Source of the DNA: CAZIWJ01 sp964542855
GTDB taxonomy: Bacteria; Bacteroidota; Bacteroidia; Cytophagales; Cyclobacteriaceae
NCBI GenBank assembly: GCA_964542855.1
Contig: CAZIWJ010000007.1
Coordinates: forward strand, 1-30,927
Direction of reading: 5' to 3'
Length of the DNA: 30,927 bases
Under the pieces are notes generated by a model, which was not told the origin of the DNA, did not search any database, and saw nothing but the letters and a program-made list of their open reading frames with translations. Numbering within the stretch: the stretch's first letter is position 1; the number at the start of each line of letters is the position of its first letter. Positions 16,823 to 24,636 of the stretch are shown in pieces. A program made the translations under genes and the position numbers.

Positions 16823-17347
16823 ATGAAAAGTACTGTTAACAAATGCATCCTGATCGACCGCGACGGAGTGCTCAATTACGACCGGAAGGATTATGCTTAT
16901 TCCCCGGAAACGTTCCGAATTATCCCGGGTATTCCGGAAACCCTGCTAAAATTAAAGGAAGCCGGCTACCGGTTGGCGGTTGTAACTAACCAGTCGGGCA
17001 TAGCCAAAGGCATTTACACCCGGGAACAAATGCACGGATGCCACGCAGAGTTGCAGCGGGCCTGCCAGCAGGCAATCGATGCCATTTACTATGCACCCTG
17101 GCATCCTTCCGTTTCGGAGTCGCTAACTCGAAAACCGGGTTCTTTAATGATGGAGAGAGCCATGGCCCGGTTTGAAGTGTTACCGGAGCACTGCTGGATG
17201 GTTGGGGATAAAGAGCGCGACCTGATCCCGGCCCGTAAGCTGGGCATCCGCTGTATCCGGATTAGCAATGAACGGGTAGAAACCCTGGCCGAATATACTT
17301 TTGGCAGCCTGGAAGCTGCTTTACCAGTAATTACCGGAGAGGCATAA
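16823..17347 (+). CDS. HAD-family phosphatase, GmhB-like (histidinol-P/heptose-bisphosphate phosphatase type) without Zn cysteines
   Basis: A 174-residue HAD-IIIA hydrolase. Motif I is LIDRDGVLN (nucleophile D12, acid D14), motif II is VVTNQSGIAKG (53-63), motif III is TRKPGSLM (K104), and motif IV is MVGDKERDLIPARKLG (126-141). The overall pattern is that of GmhB, which removes the 7-phosphate from heptose 1,7-bisphosphate. Typical GmhB has a zinc loop with CPHHP and CxCRKP; here the loop reads APWHPSVSESLTRKP, with all three Cys lost and only the His kept. The phosphatase chemistry should be intact, but the substrate may differ. I chose the ATG at 16823; a TTG at 16811 would add four residues. 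No other heptose genes are visible, and the neighbours are mannose genes. Confidence 0.8.
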   Translation: MKSTVNKCILIDRDGVLNYDRKDYAYSPETFRIIPGIPETLLKLKEAGYRLAVVTNQSGIAKGIYTREQMHGCHAELQRACQQAIDAIYYAPWHPSVSESLTRKPGSLMMERAMARFEVLPEHCWMVGDKERDLIPARKLGIRCIRISNERVETLAEYTFGSLEAALPVITGEA

Positions 17348-17372
17348 ATACTCGCTGACGCGGCGCAGTATC

Positions 17373-17403
17373 AGGAAATGGAACGCGGTTGTACCATTTT
17401 CCT
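17373..17403. terminator. Possible hairpin between convergent genes
   Basis: AGGAAATGG (17373-17381) pairs with CCATTTTCCT (17394-17403), leaving a one-base bulge and a 12-base loop. It lies between the GmhB-like gene and the convergent 172-residue gene. There is no clear T-run after it, so termination is uncertain. Confidence 0.28.
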
Positions 17404-17455
17404 CATCCTGTAGTTCATTCGTAAGGGTATAACCTGAATTGCGAGAAGGTTAATG

Positions 17456-17974
17456 CTAGCGTAAAATGGAATACATTCGATCCATGCCGGTTTCACTGAT
17501 CCGGAACTGCCCTTTCTTTACCAGGAATATACGGTTGGCATCCAGGTTCAGCTTTATGGAATGCGAGGGGTTAGTTAAATGAATACCCTGTTCTTTTAAT
17601 ATGGAAGAAACCTCACGGGTGGTGAACATGTTAGAACCGTTGGTATGCTGCACAAAAAAGGCCCCCAGTAGAATTTTATCGATATCGTTAATATTCTTGG
17701 AAGCCTTCTGGTAAAATTCACCAAACGTATCGGGAATGGAATCGAGTGGATTGGTTCGGGGAGGGAACAAACTACCCTGGCTGGGCGCTACCTTAGGTTT
17801 AAATTCCTCTGTTTCATTTTCAGGTACAGGGGGTGGTGCAGGCTCTTCTTGCAATAACGTAAGGAATTTACTAATTACTTCTTCGTGCGTTCTGATAAAA
17901 CTTTCACTGCCTTCAATTTCCAGTTCCCGGTCGTTCAGGTTAATGCGTATTTTGGCCTGCTGTTCTTCTGCCAT
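17456..17974 (-). CDS. Conserved-looking protein of unknown function, possible winged-helix C-terminus
   Basis: I do not recognise this 172-residue protein. Three parts can be seen. Residues 1-42 look like a small beta/alpha element (KIRINLNDRELEIEGSESFI, then a helix HEEVISKFLTLLQ). Residues 43-85 are a Pro/Glu-rich linker (EEPAPPPVPENETEE). Residues 85-172 are helical and end in a pattern that could be a winged helix: FTTREVSSILKEQGI (two helices), a turn, then LDANRIFLVKKGQFRISETG (a beta hairpin). No signal peptide or membrane segment is present, so it is cytoplasmic. It is transcribed alone, divergent from cysQ. The codon use resembles its neighbours and the reading frame is clean, which supports a real gene. 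Confidence 0.72.
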   Translation of the reverse strand: MAEEQQAKIRINLNDRELEIEGSESFIRTHEEVISKFLTLLQEEPAPPPVPENETEEFKPKVAPSQGSLFPPRTNPLDSIPDTFGEFYQKASKNINDIDKILLGAFFVQHTNGSNMFTTREVSSILKEQGIHLTNPSHSIKLNLDANRIFLVKKGQFRISETGMDRMYSILR

Positions 17975-18012
17975 AATTAATTGTTAAAATAATGAGTTTA
18001 TCCTCAAAATTC

Positions 18013-18041
18013 TTTGAATGCTGAAAATTAACTTACTTTTG
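18013..18041 (+). promoter_or_regulatory. Promoter of cysQ-manC
   Basis: TTTG at 18013-18016 and an exact TAnnTTTG match (TACTTTTG, 18034-18041) are separated by 17 bases, within the range reported for Bacteroidota sigma-A promoters. The -7 box is 43 bp upstream of the cysQ ATG. Confidence 0.5.
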
Positions 18042-18084
18042 GCTTGTCAAACAAACAAAAGCTTCGCTTAGCTATAATTTTTTT

Positions 18085-18891
18085 ATGCAAACACTAGAAA
18101 TTGACCAACTCAAGGTATTAACGCGCCTGGCAGGCAGTAAAATAATGGAAATATACCAAATGGAGGACTTCTCCAGCGTAGTAGATTTCAAAGCTGACGA
18201 TTCACCCCTCACGCTGGCCGATAGGGCTGCCCACGAGGTTATTGTGAAAGGGCTGGCGGATTTATATCCTGATATACCAGTTATTTCCGAGGAAGACGCA
18301 AAGGAGGTAGCCTACGAAGAGCGAAAGAACTGGAATTACTTTTGGCTGGTTGATCCGCTCGACGGCACCAAGGAATTTATTAAACGAAACGGCCAGTTTA
18401 CCGTGAACATTGCCCTCATTCATCAGCAATCACCAGCTTTCGGCATTGTGTATACTCCGGTAGATGAGGTTTTTTACTACGGCATTATGCCCGGCGTAAA
18501 TAGTAACGGAGCACCTGGCGCTTATAAACAGCAGGGAAACCAGGAGCCACTTCAATTGCAGGTTACCGATAAAGAAAAAAACCGGATAGCAGTACGGTCC
18601 AGCAGCCACGCTGCTCCCGAAGAAGAAGAAGTACTGAACCGTTTCAACGTTACCGAAACGATTTCGAGGGGGAGTTCGCTAAAATTTTGCATGGTTGCCG
18701 AGGCCAGTGCTGACATTTATTACCGGCACGGCCCTACCATGGAATGGGATACGGCTGCCGGGCAGGCAGTGGTTGAAGCAGCCGGTGGCAGGGTATTCCG
18801 GTACAACACCCCGGAAGAACCTTTTACTTATAACAAGGAAACACTGCTGAATAGTAGCTTTCTGGTACTAAATGCCAATATCGGAAAATAA
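18085..18891 (+). CDS. cysQ: 3'(2'),5'-bisphosphate nucleotidase CysQ
   Basis: CysQ hydrolyses 3'-phosphoadenosine 5'-phosphate to AMP, clearing the by-product of sulfate assimilation and sulfotransfer. The 268-residue protein is in the inositol monophosphatase superfamily. Metal-binding motifs are present: ADDSPLTLADRAAHE (37-51), ISEEDAKE (E69-E70), the signature WLVDPLDGTKEFI (D90, D93), and near the C-terminus MEWDTAAGQAVVEAAGG. The FIKRNGQFTVNIALI stretch after the signature fits CysQ better than inositol monophosphatase. manC follows after 6 bp, so the two are co-transcribed. An exact -7 box precedes the gene. Activity on related bisphosphates such as PAPS cannot be excluded. Confidence 0.92.
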   Translation: MQTLEIDQLKVLTRLAGSKIMEIYQMEDFSSVVDFKADDSPLTLADRAAHEVIVKGLADLYPDIPVISEEDAKEVAYEERKNWNYFWLVDPLDGTKEFIKRNGQFTVNIALIHQQSPAFGIVYTPVDEVFYYGIMPGVNSNGAPGAYKQQGNQEPLQLQVTDKEKNRIAVRSSSHAAPEEEEVLNRFNVTETISRGSSLKFCMVAEASADIYYRHGPTMEWDTAAGQAVVEAAGGRVFRYNTPEEPFTYNKETLLNSSFLVLNANIGK

Positions 18892-18897
18892 TTAATT

Positions 18898-19989
18898 ATG
18901 AGTACTAATTATGCCCTGATTATGGCCGGAGGGGTAGGTACCCGCCTCTGGCCCATGAGCCGCCAGGCTTTTCCCAAGCAGTTTCACGATGTACTGGGCG
19001 TAGGTAAATCACTGCTCCAGCTTACTTTCGATCGTTTAAAAGAAACCTGTCCGGCCAGCCAGATTTATATTATCACCAACGCGGTGTATAACGACCTGGT
19101 TAAGGAACAATTACCGGAAATTACCAACGACCAGCTTTTGCTTGAGCCTGCCCTGCGCAATACGGCACCCTGTATTGCCTATGCGGCCCACAAAATCGCT
19201 ACCCGCGATGCTAAAGCCCGGCTAATTGTAGCCCCGGCCGATCACCTCATTATTAACCAGCCGGAGTTCAACCGCATCGTGGAAGCAGCCTTTGAAACAG
19301 TAAGTAAACAGGACCTGATCGTTACTTTCGGTATTCGCCCCAGCCGGCCCGATACCGGCTACGGTTACATTGAATACGAGCAATCGAAAGTGGCCCATAC
19401 GTATAATAATACGTCGGTTCATAAGGTAGATGCTTTTAAAGAAAAGCCCAACCAGGAAACAGCAGAGTACTTCCTAAAACAAGGTAACTTCCTGTGGAAT
19501 TCGGGCATCTTTGTATGGAATGTAAAAACTATTCTCGAGAGCTTTGCCAACTACCTGCCCGGGGTAAACCAGTTATTTGCCGATAGCAGGAATGATTATT
19601 ACACCAGCCGGGAGGAAGAGAAGATTAAACAGATTTATGCCAATTGCATAAATATATCGGTCGATTACGGCATCCTGGAGAAAGCGGAAAATGTATTTGT
19701 AATCCCGGCCGACTTTGGCTGGTCCGACCTGGGCACCTGGAAGTCTATTTACGAACAGCAGGAAAAGGGTAAATCCGGAAATATTGTGCAGGGGGAAGTG
19801 CTGCTGGAAGATACCCGCAATTCATTTATCCGCATGCCCGAAGGTAAACTGGCTGTTATCCAGGGGTTGGATAATTACATGGTTATTGAAAATGAAAACG
19901 TACTGTTGATTTGCAGCAAGGATCAGGAGCAAATGGTGAAGCAATTCCTGAACCGGGCCAAAGAAGAAGGCCACAACCGGTTTACCTAA
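18898..19989 (+). CDS. manC: Mannose-1-phosphate guanylyltransferase
   Basis: This enzyme makes GDP-mannose from mannose 1-phosphate and GTP. The 363-residue length is that of the nucleotidyltransferase alone, without the C-terminal isomerase (cupin) domain of bifunctional ManC/AlgA. Seen: the nucleotide-binding signature YALIMAGGVGTRLWPMSRQ (5-23) with FPKQF, LLEPALRNTAPCIAYAA (about 81-97), VAPADHLI (111-118), FGIRPSRPDTGYGYIE, AFKEKPNQETAEYFL with NSGIFVW, and FGWSDLGTW near residue 280. It is second in an operon with cysQ (6 bp gap). Its product is the donor for the GT2 mannose synthase at 15863-16621, so the two probably share a pathway although they lie in different transcripts. Confidence 0.94.
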   Translation: MSTNYALIMAGGVGTRLWPMSRQAFPKQFHDVLGVGKSLLQLTFDRLKETCPASQIYIITNAVYNDLVKEQLPEITNDQLLLEPALRNTAPCIAYAAHKIATRDAKARLIVAPADHLIINQPEFNRIVEAAFETVSKQDLIVTFGIRPSRPDTGYGYIEYEQSKVAHTYNNTSVHKVDAFKEKPNQETAEYFLKQGNFLWNSGIFVWNVKTILESFANYLPGVNQLFADSRNDYYTSREEEKIKQIYANCINISVDYGILEKAENVFVIPADFGWSDLGTWKSIYEQQEKGKSGNIVQGEVLLEDTRNSFIRMPEGKLAVIQGLDNYMVIENENVLLICSKDQEQMVKQFLNRAKEEGHNRFT

Positions 19990-20267
19990 TTGTTGTAAAT
20001 TAGTAGAGGAGGACGAATTGATGGTAATATTCCGCTAATAAGGACTGTTGGCCTGTTAGCCATTTATTACCCGGTTAAACGCTCGTTTATGCCGCCCCTA
20101 AACCAGGTAGTTAAACAATAACGGATCTTTCGTCGATAAATCATCTCTTCCCTTTTTCCTGTTATTAAAATTGATTTAACGGTAATTTCAAATTGCTGAT
20201 TGTAATAAGTTAACCCGAAGCTAGTCTGATAAGTATACTATATTAGTAACTAACCAAAAATTACCCA

Positions 20268-20453
20268 ATGGATAAACGATTAGAACTTTCGTATTTAGAC
20301 CGGATGGCTTTGGGCGTATGCGGAGGGCTCGGAAATTACTTCGACGTGGACCCCAAAATTATCAGGATTATTTTTGCCATTGGTACCTTCATTTCATTTG
20401 GTACCGGTATATTGATTTACTTAATCCTTTACCTCATCATGAAGTATTCCTGA
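20268..20453 (+). CDS. Small PspC-domain membrane protein
   Basis: A 61-residue protein made almost entirely of a PspC domain: LDRMALGVCGGLGNYFDVDPKIIRIIFAI, followed by a hydrophobic helix (about 34-58, ending LILYLIMKYS). In proteobacteria PspC is a membrane partner in the phage-shock envelope stress response; stand-alone versions in Bacteroidota are common and mostly unstudied. The ATG at 20268 directly precedes the domain. It is monocistronic, with 278 bp of apparently non-coding DNA upstream and a strong hairpin about 100 bp downstream. Envelope stress sensing is inferred from the family only. Confidence 0.85.
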   Translation: MDKRLELSYLDRMALGVCGGLGNYFDVDPKIIRIIFAIGTFISFGTGILIYLILYLIMKYS

Positions 20454-20553
20454 TTAACAACTGTTCACCTGTTCGCTTATAGTTGTTTCCGATAGTTATG
20501 TTCAGGTATTGTCGGCATGTTACCAGCAACTGCCCTACCCCATTGTAGTAAAA

Positions 20554-20588
20554 CTGAAAAAGGCCGTCGGTACCGACGACCTTTTCAG
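20554..20588. terminator. Bidirectional intrinsic terminator
   Basis: CTGAAAA (20554-20560) pairs with TTTTCAG (20582-20588). Inside it, GG/CC and the 14-bp palindrome CGTCGGTACCGACG (20565-20578) extend the stem, with one C/A mismatch and one bulged A. A's on the left and T's on the right allow use on both strands. It lies between the convergent PspC and dxs genes. Confidence 0.85.
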
Positions 20589-20612
20589 TATCATAACATT
20601 AGTAACATTAGC

Positions 20613-22535
20613 TTATTTATTTAAGCTCGGAGCTACCACACCAGCCATTGCAGTAACTGCTAATGCTATACCTTCCGGATCGAAGCCACATTCACGGTGC
20701 AGATCCAGTTGAGTACCGTGTTCTACAATCCGGTCAGGAATACCCAGTCTTTTCACCTGAGCCATGTATCCGTGGTCGATCATAAATTCAGTAATAGCTG
20801 ATCCGAATCCACCCATCAGGCAGCCGTCTTCAACAGTAATAACTTTGTTGAAGCGGCTAAACACTTCGTGTAGCATTTCCTCATCGAGGGGCTTTACAAA
20901 GCGCATGTCGTAATGGGCAGGATATAATCCTTGATCAGCTAATTGTTTTCCTGCTTCTACGGCATAATTTCCAATGTGCCCGATGGTTAATATCGCTATA
21001 TCTTCACCGTCAGCAATCATACGACCTTTTCCTACTTCCATTGTTTCCATCGGTGTTTGCCATTCCGGCATTACGCCCTGGCCACGAGGATAACGGATAG
21101 AAAAAGGGCCGTCTTTATACTGAGTAGCAGTATACATTAAATTTCTTAATTCAGCTTCATTCATGGGGGCCGAAACTACAATATTGGGCAAACAACGCAT
21201 GTAGGCCAGGTCGTAGGCACCGTGGTGGGTAGGCCCGTCGGCCCCGGCAAAGCCGGCACGATCGAGACAGAAGATAACGGGAAGCTTCTGAATACATACA
21301 TCGTGAATTACCTGATCGTACGCTCGTTGCATAAACGTACTGTAAACGTTACAGAAAGGGATTATTCCCCGCGTAGCCATCCCGGCCGACACCGTAACGG
21401 CATGCTGTTCGGCAATTCCCACGTCAATAGCCCGATCGGGCATTTCTTTCATCATGATGTTGAGGGAAGACCCGGAAGGCATGGCGGGCGTTATGCCCAT
21501 AATTTTTTCGTTCTCGCGGGCCAGCTCCAGGATTGTATTGCCGAACACCTGCTGGTACTTGGGTGGCTGGGGCTGGGTAGGTACTTTCTTCCTAATTTCA
21601 CCGGTTACCTTATCGAAAGTTCCCGGAGCGTGCCACTTGGTCTGGTCTTTTTCTGCCAGGGCAAAGCCTTTCCCTTTAGTTGTAACGCAATGCAAAATTT
21701 TAGGGCCGGGGATATCTTTCAGGTCGTTTAAAACGTGTACCAGGTGGTCTACGTCGTGACCGTCTACCGGACCAAAATACCTCAGGTTCAGCGATTCGAA
21801 CAGGTTACTGCTTTTCAGGAGGTACGACTTAATGCTGTGTTCCAGTTTGGCTACCACTTCACGGGGGCTGGTACCAAATTTAGACAATTTTCCTAACAGG
21901 TTCCACACTTCCCCTCTAACCTTATTATAGGTATGTGAGGTGGTAATATCGGTTAAATAATCCTTTAGCGCACCCACGTTGGGGTCGATCGACATACAGT
22001 TGTCGTTCAGGATAATCAGTAAATTCGAGTCTGATACGCCGGCGTGGTTCATCCCTTCAAAAGCCAGACCACCCGTCAGGGCACCGTCGCCAATTACGGC
22101 AACATGCTGCTGGTCGAGGCCTAACTGCTTATCGCCCAGGGCCATACCTAGTGCTGCAGAAATTGAGGTTGATGAGTGCCCCACACCAAATGTGTCATAT
22201 TCGCTCTCGCTTCGTTTTGGGAAGCCAGATAAGCCCCCGTAAAAGCGGTTGGTATGAAAATTATCGCGCCGGCCGGTTAATATTTTATGTCCGTATGCCT
22301 GGTGTCCTACATCCCAAACTAACTGGTCTTCAGGGGTATTAAGTACGTAATGCAGAGCTACCGTAAGTTCTACTACCCCAAGGCTGGCACTGAAGTGACC
22401 ACCGTATATCGATACCGTATCGATAATAAATTCCCTTAGTTCCTCGGAAAGCTGTACCAGTTGTTCAGGATTCAGCTTCTTTAAATCTGCAGGGCTATCA
22501 ATATTGGATAGCAGTTTACCAGGTGTAATTAACAT
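20613..22535 (-). CDS. dxs: 1-deoxy-D-xylulose-5-phosphate synthase
   Basis: Dxs condenses pyruvate and glyceraldehyde 3-phosphate with ThDP, the first step of the MEP isoprenoid pathway. From the ATG at 22535 the product is 640 residues, normal for the family; a TTG at 22544 would add three residues and is unlikely. Motifs: VSIYGGHFSASLGVVELTVAL (His47), WDVGHQAYGHKILTGR (74-89), the ThDP site VIGDGALTGGLAFE to LNDN (147-179), GPVDGHDV (255-262), and DVGIAEQHAV with the catalytic Glu376. TAGFAGADGPTHHG-like sequence (RAGFAGADGPTHHGAYD) and RYPRG follow. All catalytic residues are in place. It is monocistronic and divergent from scpA across a 166-bp gap containing a perfect inverted repeat. 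Confidence 0.97.
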   Translation of the reverse strand: MLITPGKLLSNIDSPADLKKLNPEQLVQLSEELREFIIDTVSIYGGHFSASLGVVELTVALHYVLNTPEDQLVWDVGHQAYGHKILTGRRDNFHTNRFYGGLSGFPKRSESEYDTFGVGHSSTSISAALGMALGDKQLGLDQQHVAVIGDGALTGGLAFEGMNHAGVSDSNLLIILNDNCMSIDPNVGALKDYLTDITTSHTYNKVRGEVWNLLGKLSKFGTSPREVVAKLEHSIKSYLLKSSNLFESLNLRYFGPVDGHDVDHLVHVLNDLKDIPGPKILHCVTTKGKGFALAEKDQTKWHAPGTFDKVTGEIRKKVPTQPQPPKYQQVFGNTILELARENEKIMGITPAMPSGSSLNIMMKEMPDRAIDVGIAEQHAVTVSAGMATRGIIPFCNVYSTFMQRAYDQVIHDVCIQKLPVIFCLDRAGFAGADGPTHHGAYDLAYMRCLPNIVVSAPMNEAELRNLMYTATQYKDGPFSIRYPRGQGVMPEWQTPMETMEVGKGRMIADGEDIAILTIGHIGNYAVEAGKQLADQGLYPAHYDMRFVKPLDEEMLHEVFSRFNKVITVEDGCLMGGFGSAITEFMIDHGYMAQVKRLGIPDRIVEHGTQLDLHRECGFDPEGIALAVTAMAGVVAPSLNK

Positions 22536-22579
22536 TGTATTCAAATTTTGCAGTTATGCTTTTAAACTCGCCATAATAC

Positions 22580-22598
22580 CGAATGTTTTGAACATTCG
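22580..22598. promoter_or_regulatory. Perfect 8-bp inverted repeat, possible operator
   Basis: CGAATGTT and AACATTCG flank the spacer TTG in the divergent dxs/scpA region, 44 bp upstream of the dxs start codon. The dyad symmetry and length (19 bp) are typical of a dimeric repressor site. I do not know a matching regulator. Confidence 0.38.
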
Positions 22599-22701
22599 TA
22601 CGCCTTTTTTTGAAAAACAGGGCAAAAGCAACAATATATTAACAATTCAAACTAAATTTAAAGTTGCATTGCATTAAACGAATCTCAAAAAAACTATCCT
22701 T

Positions 22702-23451
22702 GTGAGTTTTGAAATTAAAATCCCCCTTTTTGAAGGGCCTTTTGATCTTTTACTTTTTTTTATTGAACGCGACGAACTGGATATTCACGATATCCCCATC
22801 GCCCAGATTACCCGCGACTTTCTCGATTATATTCATCAGCTAGAACGCATGAATATAGAGGTTGCCAGCGAATTTATCCTGGTTACCGCAACTTTAATGC
22901 GAATTAAGGCCAAGATGCTGCTTCCCCGAACGGTAGTTGACGAAGAAGGCAACGAAATCGATCCCAGGGAGGAACTAGTAAAACATTTACTAGAATACAA
23001 AAAATATAAGTCTGTGGTGAAAGAAATGGCCACCATGGAAGAGGAAAGAAGCAAAAAGTTTCCCCGCGGGAATTTAATACAGGAATTAAAAAGCATTGCT
23101 TCCGGGCAGGAAGTGGAGATGGAGTTGCAGAATATCGACCTCTACCGCCTGCTGAAGGTATACCAGCGGGTTTCGCTGCGCTACATCCAGAAACAGGAAA
23201 GCCATGCCCACGAAGTAGTACAATACCAGTATACCATTGCAGAGCAGAAGTTATTCATCGAAAAGATGCTGGCGCAGCAGAATAGGGTTGCGTTCACTGA
23301 AATTATTCAAACCAACCCCGATAAAATTTTTGTCATTTTTAATTTCCTGGCCATCCTTGAAATGTTAAACGTACGGAAAATTCACCTGGTGGCCGGGGAA
23401 GGGTTCAACAATTTCTGGATTACCCGTCCACCCGAAGAGGAAGCAGCCTGA
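22702..23451 (+). CDS. scpA: Segregation and condensation protein A
   Basis: ScpA is the kleisin subunit that bridges the two heads of the SMC complex in chromosome organisation. The 249-residue protein starts at GTG with MSFEIKIPLFEGPFDLLLFFIERDELDIHDIPIAQITRDFL, the SMC-neck binding N-terminal domain. It continues with ASEFILVTATLMRIKAKMLLPR (about 56-77), EELVKHLLEYKKYK, and a C-terminal winged-helix region (VAFTEIIQTNPDKIFVIFNFLAILEMLNVRKIHLV) for the SMC head. GTG is the only reasonable start because the conserved sequence begins at once. scpB is not adjacent, unlike in Firmicutes; the gene stands alone here. Confidence 0.93.
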   Translation: MSFEIKIPLFEGPFDLLLFFIERDELDIHDIPIAQITRDFLDYIHQLERMNIEVASEFILVTATLMRIKAKMLLPRTVVDEEGNEIDPREELVKHLLEYKKYKSVVKEMATMEEERSKKFPRGNLIQELKSIASGQEVEMELQNIDLYRLLKVYQRVSLRYIQKQESHAHEVVQYQYTIAEQKLFIEKMLAQQNRVAFTEIIQTNPDKIFVIFNFLAILEMLNVRKIHLVAGEGFNNFWITRPPEEEAA

Positions 23452-23856
23452 TTGTCCCTAAATGTAGGAGGTATCCATAGCGATACCTGAAATTCTAAAG
23501 AAAAGCATTTCGCCTTTCTGCACATTTCTGCTCAATTTCTGTTTCCCGGTAGCCCAAAGGCAGGGACTCCCGACAAACTTCAACCGTTTTTAAATAAATA
23601 TCAAAAATATGATATTCAGGAATGCCTGATTCGGCGTACAATTTAGTGTAATGAAGCTGAGATAGCATCTTACTACAATCTAACTTTTTCTGTTAAGGTG
23701 TAATTTAACAGGATTTTCGGGTTTTTCAGGGTTACTGCCTAAGTTCAGTGGTTTATATTTCATGGGTATCCTGCAATGCCGAACCCGACAACCCGTAATC
23801 ATACTACTGTATTACTCTTCAACGCGTTGTTTGTAATTTCCGGTAAAATGACCTGG
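23452..23856. other. 405-bp intergenic region between convergent scpA and MOSC genes
   Basis: I see no convincing gene here. The one structured element is the inverted repeat AGGTATC / GATACCT at 23469-23488 with a 6-base loop, 17 bp after the scpA stop. It lacks a T-run, so its role in ending transcription is doubtful. The rest is AT-rich with stop codons in all frames, apart from a short open frame that runs into the antisense of the MOSC gene. Confidence 0.6.
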
Positions 23857-24636
23857 CTATCCTTGTTGCCATTCGTCGCCAGCTTTCAGCAGGCAGCCCC
23901 TGGAATTATTGCCCACCAGGGTATTAATGGTAAACTTGTAGAAATGGTTGAACTTTTCGCGGGTTAGGAAGTCGGGGAAATGTTGTTCGCGCAAACGGGC
24001 AAAATCGCGGGCAAACGTTTTATGCTGTTCACCGGTGTAGGGGTTCCGGGTAGGCACCGGGCATCGGTTGCACGGTCCGCCCCCCCGGAAGAAAACTTCT
24101 CCCAGGTAAAAGCCAAATTCACCAGGTCCTTGATGTAACGTATCTTCCCAGAATGGCTCCAAAACGTTGGCCAGGATAATATTAACCCGTACCCGCCGAA
24201 TAATTTCTTCTTCATCCAGATTGGGAAACCATTCGGCTACCTGCCTGATACTGGCTTCCGACACCAGAGTAGGCCCGTTCTTATCGGTATCGTCCGGGAA
24301 CCCTTTATCATTATTCTCCTGCCACTGCAGGGGTACTTCCAGGTAGTCGCTTAACCATTCGGCAATCTGTTCTCCTTCGTGAAAAGAAAATGTTGCCCTG
24401 CTTTCTCCTACCCGGAAGGTTACTTTCCAGTTATCCAGGTCGTAATGACTGCGAACAACCATAATCTGCGGGTAATTCTTGCCGTTTACGAACTCCCCTT
24501 TATCATTAATGAGGGAGAAGCGGCGGTCGTAATCTAACGCGCCGCCGTTACTGATTTTAACTGATTTTACTGATACCCCATCAAAGCCTTTAATGGGATA
24601 AATTCTTATATCGCTCACGGCGACAGGACTAGCCAT
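23857..24636 (-). CDS. MOSC-domain protein (YcbX/mARC-like molybdenum cofactor-binding)
   Basis: A 259-residue protein with a MOSC N-terminal beta-barrel (VSDIRIYPIKGFDGVSVKSV, YDRRFSLINDKGEFVNGK, residues 6-53) and a C-terminal MOSC domain (about 115-259). The region EEIIRRVRVNIIL and GGGPCNRCPVPTRNPYTGE corresponds to the site where the YcbX/mARC family binds the molybdenum cofactor; C192 is the probable Mo ligand. YcbX and mARC reduce N-hydroxylated compounds. The C-terminal 2Fe-2S domain of E. coli YcbX is absent, so a separate electron donor would be needed. The start ATG lies inside the end of the photolyase gene (8-bp overlap, 24629-24636), showing tight coupling. Confidence 0.9.
   Translation of the reverse strand: MASPVAVSDIRIYPIKGFDGVSVKSVKISNGGALDYDRRFSLINDKGEFVNGKNYPQIMVVRSHYDLDNWKVTFRVGESRATFSFHEGEQIAEWLSDYLEVPLQWQENNDKGFPDDTDKNGPTLVSEASIRQVAEWFPNLDEEEIIRRVRVNIILANVLEPFWEDTLHQGPGEFGFYLGEVFFRGGGPCNRCPVPTRNPYTGEQHKTFARDFARLREQHFPDFLTREKFNHFYKFTINTLVGNNSRGCLLKAGDEWQQG

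Noticed and set aside
19990..20267. 278-bp gap before the PspC gene as a possible small-RNA or small-gene locus
   Set aside because: No open frame of useful length, no clear promoter pair and no terminator hairpin were visible inside it.
23776..23967. 63-codon plus-strand open frame near the end of the MOSC gene
   Set aside because: Its second half is antisense to the MOSC coding sequence and the product matches nothing I know.
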